A stretch of DNA of 59,508 bases from Blastococcus sp. DSM 46786 (GTDB taxonomy: Bacteria > Actinomycetota > Actinomycetes > Mycobacteriales > Geodermatophilaceae), in NCBI RefSeq assembly GCF_900109665.1, contig NZ_FOAO01000028.1:1-59508 (forward strand). Reading direction: 5' to 3'. Both the position numbers and the translations under genes were made by a program. The notes under the pieces were generated by a model. It searched no databases and had not been told where the DNA came from. It saw only the letters and a list, made by a program, of their open reading frames with translations. Of this stretch, positions 49,409 through 56,510 are shown one piece after another. How positions within the stretch are numbered: position 1 is the first letter of the stretch; each line of letters starts with the position of its first letter.

Positions 49409-49815
49409 TCGCCAGGGTCGTGGACGCGCCGCTGTCCGTCGCCGAGCACGAGGACGCCGTCTCCGTCGCGGCCGCCGGCGCGGTCGTGTCCTTCGCCGGG
49501 GTCGTCCGCGACCACGACGGCGGTCGCTCGGTGACCGAGCTCGAGTACGTCGGCCACCCGAGCGCGCCCGACGTCCTCACCGAGCTGGCCGAGGAGTTCG
49601 CCGCCCGCCCCGAGGTGCACGCCGTGGCGGTCAGCCACCGCATCGGCCTGCTCGGCATCGGCGACGTCGCGCTCGCCTGCGCGGTCAGCGCCTCCCACCG
49701 CGGCCAGGCCTTCACCGCCTGCGCCGAGCTCGTCGACGAGGTGAAGAAGCGGCTGCCCATCTGGAAGCGGCAGGTCTTCGGCGACGGCGAGGAGGAGTGG
49801 GTCGCCTGCCCGTAG
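49405..49815 (+). CDS. moaE: Molybdopterin synthase catalytic subunit MoaE
   Basis: A 136-residue MoaE: VVSFAGVVRDHDGG, LEYVGHPSAP, VSHRIGLLGIGD, and the active-site region ELVDEVKKRLPIWKRQVF with catalytic lysine. It combines with MoaD (51439-51684, opposite strand) to convert cPMP to molybdopterin. It overlaps the MobA-like gene by 4 nt. Confidence 0.94.
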   Translation: MIARVVDAPLSVAEHEDAVSVAAAGAVVSFAGVVRDHDGGRSVTELEYVGHPSAPDVLTELAEEFAARPEVHAVAVSHRIGLLGIGDVALACAVSASHRGQAFTACAELVDEVKKRLPIWKRQVFGDGEEEWVACP

Positions 49816-49824
49816 GCGGCCCCG

Positions 49825-50664
49825 TCAGCCGGCGAACGCGCGGGCCGGCAGCCCGCGCACGCCGACGTCCACGGTGAACAGCGACCCCGCCACGCCGTCG
49901 TCCAGCCCGCCCTCGGCCGACGTGGTGACGAACAGCCGGTCCAGGCCGGGCCCGCCGAGCGTGCAGGCGGTCACCTGGGGCGTGGGCAGCTCGACCACGG
50001 CGTCCCGCCGGCCGTCGGCGTCGTAGCGGTGCACCTCGCCGCTGCCGTAGAGGGCGACCCAGATGCCGCCCTCGGCGTCGACGGTCAGGCCGTCGGGGTT
50101 GCCGTCGTCGGGGAAGCGCACGAACGGGCGGCGCCCGGTCAGCCCGGCGTCCCGGTCGTAGTCGAGGACGTCGATGCGGTGGGTGGCCGTGTCGGCGTAG
50201 TAGGCCAGCGATCCGTCGGGGCTCCACGCCAGCCCGTTGGAGACGGTGACGCCGCCGAAGACCTCGTGCACGCCGCCGTCGGGGTCCAGCCGGTACAGCG
50301 CCGCGGCGCCCGGCGTCTGGTCGTAGGCCATGGAGCCGCACCAGAAGCGGCCGTCGGGGTCGCAGTCCCCGTCGTTCATGCGCACGCCGGGGTCGGTCCA
50401 CACCGGCTCCAGCGCGCTGGCCGCGCCGTCGGGGTCCTCCAACGCGAACCCGCGCTCCAGGGCGATGACGGCGCCGCCCCCGCGACGCGGGCGGAGCGCG
50501 GCCGCGACCGCACCGACGTGCCGGCGCACCACCGCGCCGTCCTCACCCACCGCGAGGACGTCGCCGGCGAGCATGTCCACGCAGCGCAGGCCGCCCCACG
50601 CCGGCGACCACACGGGCCCCTCTCCGTGGTGCGTCACCGCGTCGGTCAGCCGCCGGGCCTTCAC
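49825..50664 (-). CDS. SMP-30/gluconolactonase-type beta-propeller protein
   Basis: A 279-residue six-bladed propeller of the SMP-30/gluconolactonase/LRE family. Typical runs: HHGEGPVWSPAWGGLRCVDM near the start (metal-binding Glu), PGVRMNDGDCDPDGRFWCGSM (metal-binding Asn/Asp), VTVSNGLAWSPDGSLAYYAD and DGNPDGLTVDAEGGIWVALY. It would hydrolyse a sugar lactone. Its GTG overlaps the stop of the upstream GAF gene by 4 nt, so they are coupled. Confidence 0.9.
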   Translation of the reverse strand: MKARRLTDAVTHHGEGPVWSPAWGGLRCVDMLAGDVLAVGEDGAVVRRHVGAVAAALRPRRGGGAVIALERGFALEDPDGAASALEPVWTDPGVRMNDGDCDPDGRFWCGSMAYDQTPGAAALYRLDPDGGVHEVFGGVTVSNGLAWSPDGSLAYYADTATHRIDVLDYDRDAGLTGRRPFVRFPDDGNPDGLTVDAEGGIWVALYGSGEVHRYDADGRRDAVVELPTPQVTACTLGGPGLDRLFVTTSAEGGLDDGVAGSLFTVDVGVRGLPARAFAG

Positions 50665-51152
50665 CGGAGGTCCGTCCGCGTGGGCGCGGGCAGATCGGTG
50701 GCCAGCAGGGTGTTCAGCATCCGCGCAGTGTGCTCGACGACCGGCAGCTCGCGGCTGGCGCTGCGCGGCTTGGCGCGGAAGGCGATGCCGCAGAGGGTGC
50801 CGAACAGCTCGAGGTCCCGCGTCACCAGGGGGACGCCCACGTAGGCGGCGATGTCCCGGATGGAGCCGTAGGACCGGGAGGCGTAGGCCGGCACGGCGGC
50901 GGTCACGGTGGCCACCCGCGGTGCGTTGCCCTCGATCATCTGGCGGCAGAAGCTCTGCGCCCACGGGAGCTCGGTGCCCGGCCGCACCAGCGACTCGGGG
51001 AAGGCGCGCACGATGATCTGCCGGTCGTGCTCGACGTGGGTGACCACCCACAGGTCCCAGCCGACGTACCCGTGGAGGAAGCGCAGCGCCCCCTCCGCCG
51101 CGGAGAGCCAGTCGCCCCACGGCGCCACGTCGGCAACGCCCGACGGAACCAT
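50661..51152 (-). CDS. GAF-domain protein
   Basis: A 163-residue protein made of one GAF domain, with WVVTHVEHDRQIIV, PWAQSFCRQMIEG, YGSIRDIAAYVGVPLV and LFGTLCGIAFRAK visible. This is the pattern of stand-alone GAF sensors in Actinobacteria. No output domain is present. ATG at 51152 is preferred to a TTG at 51185. It is translationally coupled to the lactonase-like gene; a regulatory link is possible but unproven. Confidence 0.8.
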   Translation of the reverse strand: MVPSGVADVAPWGDWLSAAEGALRFLHGYVGWDLWVVTHVEHDRQIIVRAFPESLVRPGTELPWAQSFCRQMIEGNAPRVATVTAAVPAYASRSYGSIRDIAAYVGVPLVTRDLELFGTLCGIAFRAKPRSASRELPVVEHTARMLNTLLATDLPAPTRTDLR

Positions 51153-51200
51153 GTCGGACGGATTCCCACCCGGCGGGCCGGTCAACCGTCGGCGCGGGGG

Positions 51201-51395
51201 TCAGCGGGCCCCGGCGAGCCCGTCGTCGTCGGTCCGCTCGTCGTGCTCCAGCTCGGCCTCCTCGGCCTCGGCCTCCAGCCGGTGGGCCTCCCCGTCGACC
51301 TTCGCCGCGGCGTCGCCGTGCGACTCCCCGTACAGCTCCTCGGCCCGGCCGTACAGCTCCTCGGCCTTCGCCTTCGCCTTGTCGAAGATGCTCAT
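51201..51395 (-). CDS. Small charged helical protein
   Basis: A 64-residue, strongly charged, probably all-helical protein (MSIFDKAKAKAEELYGRAEE at the start). The opening resembles CsbD-like stress proteins and Rv0909-type antitoxins, but no toxin gene is next to it. It lies between moaD and the GAF gene on the same strand. Confidence 0.6.
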   Translation of the reverse strand: MSIFDKAKAKAEELYGRAEELYGESHGDAAAKVDGEAHRLEAEAEEAELEHDERTDDDGLAGAR

Positions 51396-51438
51396 GACTC
51401 CATCCTGGTGGGCCGGACACCCCGTGGCAAAGCGCGGT

Positions 51439-51684
51439 TCACCCTCCGGCGAAGGGCGGGAGGACGTCGACGACCGCGCCGGCGGGCAGCGGGGCCGCCC
51501 GGTCGCGGGGCTGGGCACCGTCGACCAGGAACGAGCAGGCGGTGAGCACCCGCTCCAGCCGCTCGCCGTGGGCGCCGGAGACCCGCACGACGAGCTCGTC
51601 GAGGGTGTCGGCCTCGCAGGGCTCGGTGTCGACGCCGGCCGCGGCGCGGGCGCCGGCGAAGTAGCGGACGATCACGGCGGGCAT
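51439..51684 (-). CDS. moaD: MoaD/ThiS-family sulfur carrier
   Basis: An 81-residue ubiquitin-like protein starting VIVRYFAGARAAAGVD and ending in the Gly-Gly that is thiocarboxylated for sulfur transfer. It is the small subunit of molybdopterin synthase, working with MoaE. It begins 1 nt after the moaA stop codon, so moaA and moaD form one operon. Confidence 0.9.
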   Translation of the reverse strand: MPAVIVRYFAGARAAAGVDTEPCEADTLDELVVRVSGAHGERLERVLTACSFLVDGAQPRDRAAPLPAGAVVDVLPPFAGG

Positions 51685-51685
51685 C

Positions 51686-52741
51686 TCAACCCCCGATCGC
51701 CGACATGGGACGGCTCGGCTGCAGGAAGCTCGGGTCGTCGATGCCGTGGCCGGGCAGCTTCCCCAGGGTGGCGATCCGCCAGCGGTCGGCCAGCTCGGCG
51801 TCGGTGGCGCCCTCGCGCAGCGCCGTGCGCAGGTCGGACTCCTCGCGGGCGAACAGGCAGTTGCGGATCTGCCCGTCGGCGGTGACCCGGGTGCGGTCGC
51901 AGCTGCCGCAGAACGACCGGGTGACCGAGGCGATCACCCCGACCGTGGCCGGGCCGCCGTCGACCAGCCAGCGCTCGGCCGGCGCGGAACCCCGCTCATC
52001 GCTGTCCGGGGTGAGCGCGTGCGTCCCCGTCAGCCGCTCCAGGATGTCCTCGGCGGTGACCATGCGCCCGCGAGTCCAGGCGTGGTGGGCGTCGAGCGGC
52101 ATCTGCTCGATGAAGCGCAGCTCGTAGCCCTGCTCCAGGCAGTAATCGAGCAGCGGCACCGCGTCGACGTCGTTGATCCCGTGCAGCAGGACGGCGTTGA
52201 CCTTCACCGGCGTGAGCCCGGCGTCGCGTGCGGCGGCCAGCCCGGCGAGGACGTCGTCCAGCCGGTCGCGGTGGGTGAGCTGCTTGAAGCGCTCGCGGTC
52301 CAGCGTGTCCAGGCTGACGTTGATGCGGTCCAGCCCCGCCTCGGCCAGCGCGGGCGCCATCCGGGACAGCCCGATGGCGTTGGTGGTGAGGCTGACCTCG
52401 GGCCGCGGGCGCAGCGCCGTCGCGGCGGCGACGATGCCTGCCAGGCCCGGGCGCAGCAGCGGCTCGCCCCCGGTGAAGCGCACCTCGCGGATGCCCAGCT
52501 GCTCCACCCCGATGCGCACCAGGCGGGCGACCTCGTCGTCGGTGAGCTGCTCGACCTTGGGCAGCCACTGCAGGCCCTCGGGCGGCATGCAGTACGTGCA
52601 GCGCAGGTTGCACCGGTCGGTCAGCGACACCCGCAGGTCGGTGGCGGTGCGGCCGTACCGGTCGACCAGGCCGCCCGACCCGGCGGCCACCGCGCCGACG
52701 GCGCGACGGACCGCGGGATCGGGGAGGTCGGCGCCGGTCAT
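51686..52741 (-). CDS. moaA: GTP 3',8-cyclase MoaA
   Basis: A 351-residue radical SAM enzyme that starts molybdenum cofactor synthesis from GTP. The N-terminal cluster is C44-x3-C48-x2-C51 (DRCNLRCTYCMPP), followed by VRFTGGEPLLR, and the C-terminal cluster cysteines lie in FCGSCDRTRVTADGQIRNC. The protein ends in Gly-Gly, as MoaA should. A TACATT box 6 nt before the ATG indicates a leaderless mRNA. moaC and moaB/mog are not in the window. Confidence 0.95.
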   Translation of the reverse strand: MTGADLPDPAVRRAVGAVAAGSGGLVDRYGRTATDLRVSLTDRCNLRCTYCMPPEGLQWLPKVEQLTDDEVARLVRIGVEQLGIREVRFTGGEPLLRPGLAGIVAAATALRPRPEVSLTTNAIGLSRMAPALAEAGLDRINVSLDTLDRERFKQLTHRDRLDDVLAGLAAARDAGLTPVKVNAVLLHGINDVDAVPLLDYCLEQGYELRFIEQMPLDAHHAWTRGRMVTAEDILERLTGTHALTPDSDERGSAPAERWLVDGGPATVGVIASVTRSFCGSCDRTRVTADGQIRNCLFAREESDLRTALREGATDAELADRWRIATLGKLPGHGIDDPSFLQPSRPMSAIGG

Positions 52742-52747
52742 GGCCCG

Positions 52748-52753
52748 AATGTA
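52748..52753 (-). promoter_or_regulatory. Leaderless -10 box, moaA
   Basis: Minus-strand TACATT stands 6 nt before the ATG at 52741, with no ribosome-binding site between. Confidence 0.5.
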
Positions 52754-52889
52754 GCCGCGACCGGCGACATGTGGCGGGCTGGAAATGCGCGGGCACCGCC
52801 GGGGAGGCGTTGCTACCGTGCCCTCGCCACCCGAGAGACCGGCGGAGGACGTCCCGCACTCGCCTGTGGCCAGGAAGCGCGAGAGAACC

Positions 52890-54128
52890 GTGTCGGCCCG
52901 CACCGTCTTCAGCCCCTACAGCCGCCTGTTCGCCGTCCCCGGCTCCGTGGCCTTCTCCCTGGCCGGGTGGGTGGGGCGGCTCCCCGCACCCATGCTCGGC
53001 CTGGGGGCGGTGCTGCTCGTCTCGCAGGAGACCGGCAGCTACGGCCTCGCCGGCGCCGTCTCCGGCGCCCTCGCCCTCAGCTACGGCATCGCCGGGCCCC
53101 AGTGGGCCCGGGCCATGGACCGACGCGGCCAGGGGCCGGTGCTCCGCCTGGCGATGGTCGTCTTCGCGCTCTCGGGGGTCGCGTTCGTCGCCGCGGTGGT
53201 CGGCGGGGCGCCCCGCTGGAGCTGGTTCGTGCTCGCGGCGGCGGTCGGGGGCAGCAGCCCCAACATCGGCTCGCTGGTCCGCGCGCGGTGGGCCGCGGTG
53301 CTCGACCGCGCCGGCCGGCAGACCGCGTTCGCCTTCGAGGCCGTGGCCGACGAGGTGGTCTTCGTCGTCGGCCCGCCGCTGGTGACGATCCTGGCCACCC
53401 TCGTGGCCCCGCCCGTCGGCTTCCTCACCGGGGTCGTGCTGGGTGCGGTCGGCGGGCTCTGGCTGGCCGCGCTGCGCGACACCGATCCGCCGCCGCACCC
53501 CGTCGCCGGGCCCTCCACCGCCCGGTGGTGGGCGGTGCTGACGCCGACCCTGCTGGTCGTCACGGTCACCTACCTGGCGGTGGGCACCGTGTTCGGCGCG
53601 ATCGACGTCGTGGTGGTCGGCTTCGCGGAGGCCGAGGGCGCACCGGCGCTCTCCGGGGTGGCCCTCGCCGTCTTCGCCGCGGGCAGCCTGCTGGCCGGCC
53701 TGGTCTACGGGCTCGCGCGGCTGCCCGGCACGCTGGCCACGCGGTTCGTGGCGACGGCGGTCGCCTTCGGCCTGGCCGCGCAGCTGCTGTGGGGCGTCGG
53801 GTCGCTGGCCGTGCTGGTCGGCGTCGGCTTCCTCGCGGGGCTGACGATCGCGCCGGTGCTGGTCTCGGGCACCTCGCTGGTGGAGTCGCGCACGGCGCCC
53901 GGCCTGCTCACCGAGTCGCTGGCCTGGACCATCTCCGGACTCACCCTCGGCGTCACCGTCGGCTCGGCGGTCGCGGGGGCCGCGGTGGACGCATGGGGCG
54001 CCGAGACGGCGTTCGCCGTGCCCGCGGTCGCGGCCGCCTTCGTGGCGCTGCTCGGGCTCGGCGGCGCGGCGCTGGTCGCCGACCGGCCGGCGCCCGCGGG
54101 GTTGGTTGACGACCGCACCACCGGGTAG
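52890..54128 (+). CDS. MFS transporter
   Basis: A 412-residue transporter with about twelve hydrophobic helices. RLFAVPGSVAFSLAGWVGRLP opens it, and the loop PQWARAMDRRGQGPVL is the position of the MFS motif between helices 2 and 3. It resembles sugar/drug MFS permeases of unknown substrate. The GTG at 52890 is chosen because GAGAGAA precedes it; GTGs at 52818 and 52866 are alternatives. No regulator is adjacent. Confidence 0.85.
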   Translation: MSARTVFSPYSRLFAVPGSVAFSLAGWVGRLPAPMLGLGAVLLVSQETGSYGLAGAVSGALALSYGIAGPQWARAMDRRGQGPVLRLAMVVFALSGVAFVAAVVGGAPRWSWFVLAAAVGGSSPNIGSLVRARWAAVLDRAGRQTAFAFEAVADEVVFVVGPPLVTILATLVAPPVGFLTGVVLGAVGGLWLAALRDTDPPPHPVAGPSTARWWAVLTPTLLVVTVTYLAVGTVFGAIDVVVVGFAEAEGAPALSGVALAVFAAGSLLAGLVYGLARLPGTLATRFVATAVAFGLAAQLLWGVGSLAVLVGVGFLAGLTIAPVLVSGTSLVESRTAPGLLTESLAWTISGLTLGVTVGSAVAGAAVDAWGAETAFAVPAVAAAFVALLGLGGAALVADRPAPAGLVDDRTTG

Positions 54129-54201
54129 GCGGGGTGCGGGCCGATCGCGCACGACCGATCGTGCGGCTCGCGGCCCTCCCTCGAACCGGAAGGATCAGCC
54201 T

Positions 54202-55041
54202 GTGGCCACCGTGCCTTCTCTCGCACTCAACAACGGCGTCCAGATCCCGCAGCTGGGGTTCGGCGTGTACCAGGTCCCGCCCGAGGGGACCGCCGACACC
54301 GTGGCGACCGCGCTGGAGGTCGGCTACCGGCACATCGACACCGCGGAGATGTACGGCAACGAGAAGGGCGTCGGCGAGGCCGTCGCCCGCTCCGGCATCG
54401 ACCGTGGTGAGATCTTCGTGACCAGCAAGCTCGACAACGGCTTCCACCGCCGCGACGACGCGCTGCGCGCCTTCGACCGGACGCTGGCCGAGCTCGGCTT
54501 CGACCAGCTCGACCTGTTCCTCATCCACTGGCCGCTGCCGGGCATCGATGTCGACTACGTCGAGACCTGGAAGGCCCTGGAGGAGATCTACCGCGACGGC
54601 CGCTGCCGCGCGATCGGCGTCTCGAACTTCAAGCCGCACCACCTGCAGCGGCTGTTCGACGCGACCGAGATCATCCCGGCCGTCAACCAGATCGAGGTGC
54701 ACCCCTACCTCGCGCAGGACGACGTGCGCGCGTTCGACGCCGAGCACGAGATCGTGACCGAGGCCTGGTCGCCGATCGCCCAGGGCAAGGTGCTGGACGA
54801 CCCGGCCATCACCGCGATCGCCGAGCGCCTCGGCCGCACCCCGGCTCAGGTGGTGCTGCGCTGGCACGTGCAGCGCGGCGACGTCGTCTTCCCGAAGTCC
54901 TCATCCCGCGAGCGCATGGCGGAGAACTTCGCGCTGTTCGACTTCGAGCTCGGCCGCGAGGAGATGTCCACGCTGACCGGCCTGGACCGCGGCGAGCGCA
55001 CCGGCCCCGACCCGGACAGCTTCAACTACATCCCGGGCTGA
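54202..55041 (+). CDS. Aldo/keto reductase
   Basis: A 279-residue AKR of the 2,5-diketo-D-gluconate reductase-like group, reducing aldehydes or ketones with NADPH. The catalytic tetrad is D46, Y51, K76 and H109 (in HIDTAEMYGNE, VTSKLDN and LFLIHWP). The C-terminal FPKSSSRERMAENF segment is part of the cofactor site. The GTG at 54202 is supported by GGAAGGA; upstream frame is not conserved. A hairpin follows the stop. Confidence 0.93.
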   Translation: MATVPSLALNNGVQIPQLGFGVYQVPPEGTADTVATALEVGYRHIDTAEMYGNEKGVGEAVARSGIDRGEIFVTSKLDNGFHRRDDALRAFDRTLAELGFDQLDLFLIHWPLPGIDVDYVETWKALEEIYRDGRCRAIGVSNFKPHHLQRLFDATEIIPAVNQIEVHPYLAQDDVRAFDAEHEIVTEAWSPIAQGKVLDDPAITAIAERLGRTPAQVVLRWHVQRGDVVFPKSSSRERMAENFALFDFELGREEMSTLTGLDRGERTGPDPDSFNYIPG

Positions 55042-55048
55042 GCCGCCC

Positions 55049-55100
55049 GTCCTGGCTCACCGCACGAGGTCCTGGCTCACCGTCGACCGTGAGCAGGACC
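55049..55100. terminator. Hairpin with 14-bp direct repeat after the AKR gene
   Basis: GTCCTGGCTCACCG occurs at 55049-55062 and 55069-55082 (period 20). The second copy lies in GGTCCTGGCTCAC (55068-55080), which pairs with GTGAGCAGGACC (55089-55100) with one bulged G. Probable terminator of the reductase gene. Confidence 0.5.
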
Positions 55101-55105
55101 CCTGG

Positions 55106-55131
55106 TGATCAGGATGCTCCTATGGATCGTC
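55106..55131 (+). repeat. Left copy of a 26-bp repeat shared with the IS110 end
   Basis: GGATGCTCCTATGGATCGTC (55112-55131) is identical to 59170-59189; with six more bases on the left the match is 24 of 26. It has no transposase beside it here, so it may be an old IS end, an excision scar or a target site. Confidence 0.7.
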
Positions 55132-55171
55132 GGCGGGGGCCGGCACGGAACCGGGGGGTCTTGCCTGGGCC

Positions 55172-55195
55172 ATACCGCGTATGCATACTCCGTAT
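55172..55195. promoter_or_regulatory. 24-bp PadR operator
   Basis: ATAC (55172-55175), 3 nt, GTATGCATAC (55179-55188), 3 nt, GTAT (55192-55195): every element is symmetric about 55183.5. PadR-family repressors bind such GTAT/ATAC-rich palindromes. A CATACT -10-like box lies inside it and the PadR start is at 55198, so it is almost surely an autoregulatory site. Confidence 0.65.
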
Positions 55196-55197
55196 CC

Positions 55198-55788
55198 ATG
55201 TCCATCCGACACGGTCTGCTGGCCCTCCTCCAGCGCGGGCCCAGCCACGGGTACCAGCTGCGCGCCGAGTTCGACGCCGCGACCGGGGCGACCTGGCCGC
55301 TGAACGTCGGGCAGGTCTACTCGACCCTCGACCGGCTCGAGCGGGACGGCCTGGTCGTCCAGGACGGCACCCCGGACGCCGACGGCCGGATCGCCTACCG
55401 CCTCACCGACGCCGGCCGGACGGAGGTGAGCGGCTGGTTCGGCTCGCCGGTCAGCCCGAAGGGGGCGCCGCGGGACGAGCTGGCGATCAAGCTGGCGCTC
55501 GCGGTCACCACGCCGGGGGTCGACGTGCTCGCCGTCGTCCAGACCCAGCGGACCGCGACCATGACCGGCCTCCAGCAGCTCACCCGGCTCAAGGCCCGGG
55601 CGGGCGACGGCGCCGAGGACCTCGCCTGGTCGCTGGTGCTCGACTCGCTCGTCTTCCGCGCCGAGGCGGAGAGCCGCTGGCTGGACCACTGCGAGGCCCG
55701 CGTGGCCCGCGCCGCGACCCGTCGCCCCGCCCCCGGGCCGGCGGCGGAGGCGGCCGGCGCCGCGACGGTCGAGCGGAGTCGGCGATGA
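55198..55788 (+). CDS. PadR-family transcriptional repressor
   Basis: A 196-residue PadR regulator. The winged helix comprises MSIRHGLLALLQRGPSHGYQLRAEF, NVGQVYSTLDRLERDGLV and IAYRLTDAGRTEV (given in parts), and the C-terminal part is the Vir_act_alpha_C helical dimer region. The ATG at 55198 directly follows the 24-bp palindrome, and an in-frame start at 55105 would read through the operator. Its stop overlaps the start of the ABC ATPase gene by 4 nt, so it most likely represses its own export operon. Confidence 0.92.
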   Translation: MSIRHGLLALLQRGPSHGYQLRAEFDAATGATWPLNVGQVYSTLDRLERDGLVVQDGTPDADGRIAYRLTDAGRTEVSGWFGSPVSPKGAPRDELAIKLALAVTTPGVDVLAVVQTQRTATMTGLQQLTRLKARAGDGAEDLAWSLVLDSLVFRAEAESRWLDHCEARVARAATRRPAPGPAAEAAGAATVERSRR

Positions 55789-56510
55789 GCGCGCCGCTGC
55801 TCGAGCTGTCGGGCGTGACCCGCGAGCACCGCCAGGGCGACGTCGTCGTCCAGGCGCTGCGCGGGGTGGACCTGTCCGTCACGCCCGGTGAGCTCGTCGC
55901 CGTCATGGGCCCCTCGGGCTCCGGCAAGTCCACGCTCCTGCAGCTGGCCGGCGGGCTGGACTCGCCGACCGCCGGCCGGGTGTGCGTCGAGGGCCGGGAT
56001 CTCGCCGGCCTCTCCCCCGCCCAGGTGGCGGCCGTCCGGCGGCGCAGCGTGGGCTACGTCTTCCAGGACCTCAACCTGCTGCCCTCGCTGACCGCGGTGG
56101 AGAACGTGGCGCTGCCGCTGGAGCTCGACGGCGTCCGCGGGGGCGTGGCCCGGCGAACGGCGCGGGCCGCCCTGGACGAGGTCGGCGTCGGCGCTCTGGC
56201 CGGGCGCTTCCCCGACGAGATGTCCGGCGGGCAGCAGCAGCGGGTGGCCATCGCCCGGGCGCTGGTCGGGCCGCGCCGGCTGCTGCTCGCCGACGAACCC
56301 ACCGGCGCGCTGGATTCCACGACCGGCGAGGAGGTGCTGCGGGTGCTGCGGGCCCGCTGCGAGGCCGGGGCGGCGGGCGTGCTGGTCACCCACGAGGCCC
56401 GGCACGCCGCCTGGGCCGACCGGGTCGTGTTCCTGCGGGACGGTGTGATCGTCGACCAGAGCGGTCCGGTTGCGCCGGCCGAGTCGCTGCTCGCCGCCGG
56501 CGGGGCGTGA
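55785..56510 (+). CDS. ABC transporter ATP-binding protein (LolD/MacB type)
   Basis: A 241-residue ATPase: Walker A GPSGSGKST (42-50), Q-loop YVFQDLNLLPSLTAVENV, signature MSGGQQQRVAIARAL, Walker B LLLADEPTGALD, and switch LVTHEARHA. This type pairs with FtsX-like permeases in export or mechanotransmission systems. It overlaps the PadR gene by 4 nt and the permease gene by 1 nt (TGATG). Confidence 0.93.
   Translation: MSAPLLELSGVTREHRQGDVVVQALRGVDLSVTPGELVAVMGPSGSGKSTLLQLAGGLDSPTAGRVCVEGRDLAGLSPAQVAAVRRRSVGYVFQDLNLLPSLTAVENVALPLELDGVRGGVARRTARAALDEVGVGALAGRFPDEMSGGQQQRVAIARALVGPRRLLLADEPTGALDSTTGEEVLRVLRARCEAGAAGVLVTHEARHAAWADRVVFLRDGVIVDQSGPVAPAESLLAAGGA

Noticed and set aside
55105..55197. 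Longer PadR beginning MIRMLLWIV
   Set aside because: It would translate through the IS110-like repeat and the palindromic operator, and PadR proteins start at the position used here.
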